From: CAZJYI01 sp964550025
GTDB taxonomy: Bacteria > Verrucomicrobiota > Kiritimatiellia > UBA8416 > CAYOBW01
Assembly (NCBI GenBank): GCA_964550025.1
Contig: CAZJYI010000138.1
Coordinates: 1 to 29,372, forward strand
DNA: 29,372 nucleotides
Direction: 5' to 3'
The notes below the pieces were generated by a model, which was given only the letters and a program-made list of their open reading frames with translations, did no database searches and was not told where the DNA came from. Made by a program: the position numbers and the translations under genes. How positions within the stretch are numbered: position 1 is the first letter of the stretch; the number at the start of each line of letters is the position of its first letter. This document shows, piece by piece, positions 23,434-29,372 of this stretch.

Positions 23434-24190
23434 ATGCCATTTGACGAGACAACATACGCCCAGGGCAAAGAGGTCGTCGTCCGCGCGGTCGGCGTGCAGA
23501 AGCTCTACCAGCGCGGGACGGAGACCGTGCGGGCGTTGCGCGGGATCGACCTGTGTATCTACCGTGGGGAGTACGTGTGCGTCATGGGGCCGTCGGGGTC
23601 GGGCAAGAGCACCTTCTTCAATATGGTCGGCGGACTGGATTCGCCTACCAGTGGCCGGGTCTTTATGGATGCGGTGGATATGGCACAGCTCAGTGCGAAC
23701 GAGCTGGCCTTCCTGCGCTGCCGCAAGGTGGGGTACGTGTTTCAGTCCTACAATCTGAACAGCGTGATGACAGCCCTGGACAACGTGACGCTGCCGATGG
23801 TGTTTGCGGGCGTGCACGCGGATGATGCGCGTGACCGCGGCATGCTTCTGCTCGAGCGTGTCGGGTTGGGGGAGCGGTGGAACCACCGTCCGAAAGAGAT
23901 GTCCGGTGGTCAGCAGCAGCGCGTGGCCATCGCCCGCGCGTTGGCCAACGAGCCGTCGCTGCTGTTGTGCGACGAGCCGACGGCCAACCTGGACATCAAG
24001 ACGGGCAAGGAAATCCACCACCTGCTCAACGGGCTGAACAAAGAGGACGGCGTAACGATCATCTGCGCCACCCACGACTACAACATGCTCGCCGTGTGCG
24101 ACCGCATCGTCTGGATCGCCGACGGCAGCGTGGACCGCATAGAGCTGGCCGAGGATCTCGAGATCAGGAAGGCGAGTCTGGGGGACGGGG

Positions 24191-24198
<8 letters not shown>
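23434..24198 (+). CDS. LolD/MacB-like ABC transporter ATPase
   Basis: Encodes 254 residues and provides the ATP hydrolysis for the FtsX-type permeases on either side. All nucleotide-binding motifs are visible: Walker A GPSGSGKST (about 51-59), Q-loop YVFQSYNL, signature MSGGQQQRVAIARAL, Walker B LLLCDEPTANLD, and switch histidine ATHDY. The A-loop tyrosine region (VQKLYQRGTETVRALRGIDL) and the short Q-loop-following segment fit the LolD/MacB subfamily. The only visible Shine-Dalgarno-like sequence is a weak AGAG, and the long hairpin ends 15 nt before the ATG, so the hairpin may limit its translation. The stop is inside the start of the next gene (ATGAGTAG). Confidence 0.95.
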
Positions 24199-29292
<5,094 letters not shown>

Positions 29293-29296
<4 letters not shown>

Positions 29297-29372
29297 TTAA
29301 CTTCGACAAGAAAGACAAGGAACTCGAGGAATTCAGGGCGATCATGGAGGTGCCCTCGGAGTTCAAGGACGG
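29293..29372 (+). CDS. Fifth operon gene, 3' partial; possibly DUF6785/DUF6784-like
   Basis: Only 26 codons are in the window. The ATG overlaps the stop of the giant gene (ATGA), so it is translationally coupled and belongs to the same operon. The visible residues (MINFDKKDKELEEF, RAIMEVPSEFKDG) are charged and cytoplasmic in character. They resemble the N-terminal leader I recall from DUF6784-type OPT-like membrane proteins, which would pair it with the first gene of the operon, but too little is present to be sure. Confidence 0.45.

Overview
The window is GC-rich bacterial DNA. Its gene content fits a member of the PVC group, most likely Kiritimatiellota, Lentisphaerota or a related Verrucomicrobiota lineage. 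The evidence is a giant secreted CotH/lamin-tail-domain protein, a sulfatase, a Tat-exported agarase-like hydrolase, a DUF6785-type membrane protein, proteins sharing an 'LRLHG ... DGDGM..W.E' C-terminal module, and dispersed palindromic repeats. The placement rests on family knowledge and not on a marker gene. No rRNA, tRNA, CRISPR array or intact transposase was seen.

Positions 1-4400 are an accessory region: a BrnT/BrnA toxin-antitoxin pair (BrnT cut by the window edge), a probable 5' remnant of a group II intron, an SGNH/sialate-O-acetylesterase-like gene that seems to have lost its middle, a secreted protein of unknown function, an unrecognised ORF, a DUF695 gene, and several repeats (three copies of a CACAGAA-type element, a duplicated 93-bp segment, and an ACAGGAT hairpin). 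Positions 4400-10254 encode one secreted 1951-residue protein with four lamin-tail domains, a CotH kinase-like domain and several carbohydrate-binding-type modules.

Positions 10346-17497 hold a minus-strand fusion of half a UPF0016/GDT1 cation transporter with a rubrerythrin-like domain, an orphan MnhB/MrpB-like subunit overlapping a sulfatase gene, a minus-strand cluster (agarase-like hydrolase, endonuclease V, small conserved protein), and a GT-B glycosyltransferase. Positions 17580-19576 hold two translationally coupled secreted proteins: a DUF1566 protein, and a protein with four W.ENVGW repeats that ends in the same C-terminal module as the CotH protein.

Positions 19810-29372 are the most striking part. 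Five genes lie in one direction, with ATGA-type stop/start overlaps at three of their four junctions: a DUF6785-like polytopic membrane protein, an FtsX-type permease, a LolD/MacB-like ATPase, a roughly 1600-1700-residue fusion of a degenerate M28-peptidase-like ectodomain to a second FtsX permease, and the start of a fifth gene. The logic resembles LolCDE: two FtsX subunits and one ATPase, with one permease carrying a dead-peptidase ectodomain. Two palindromic repeats lie inside the operon. One is a 38-bp-stem hairpin just before the ATPase. The other is a 35-unit heptanucleotide array read through in frame by the giant gene, whose inverted copies encode part of its signal peptide.
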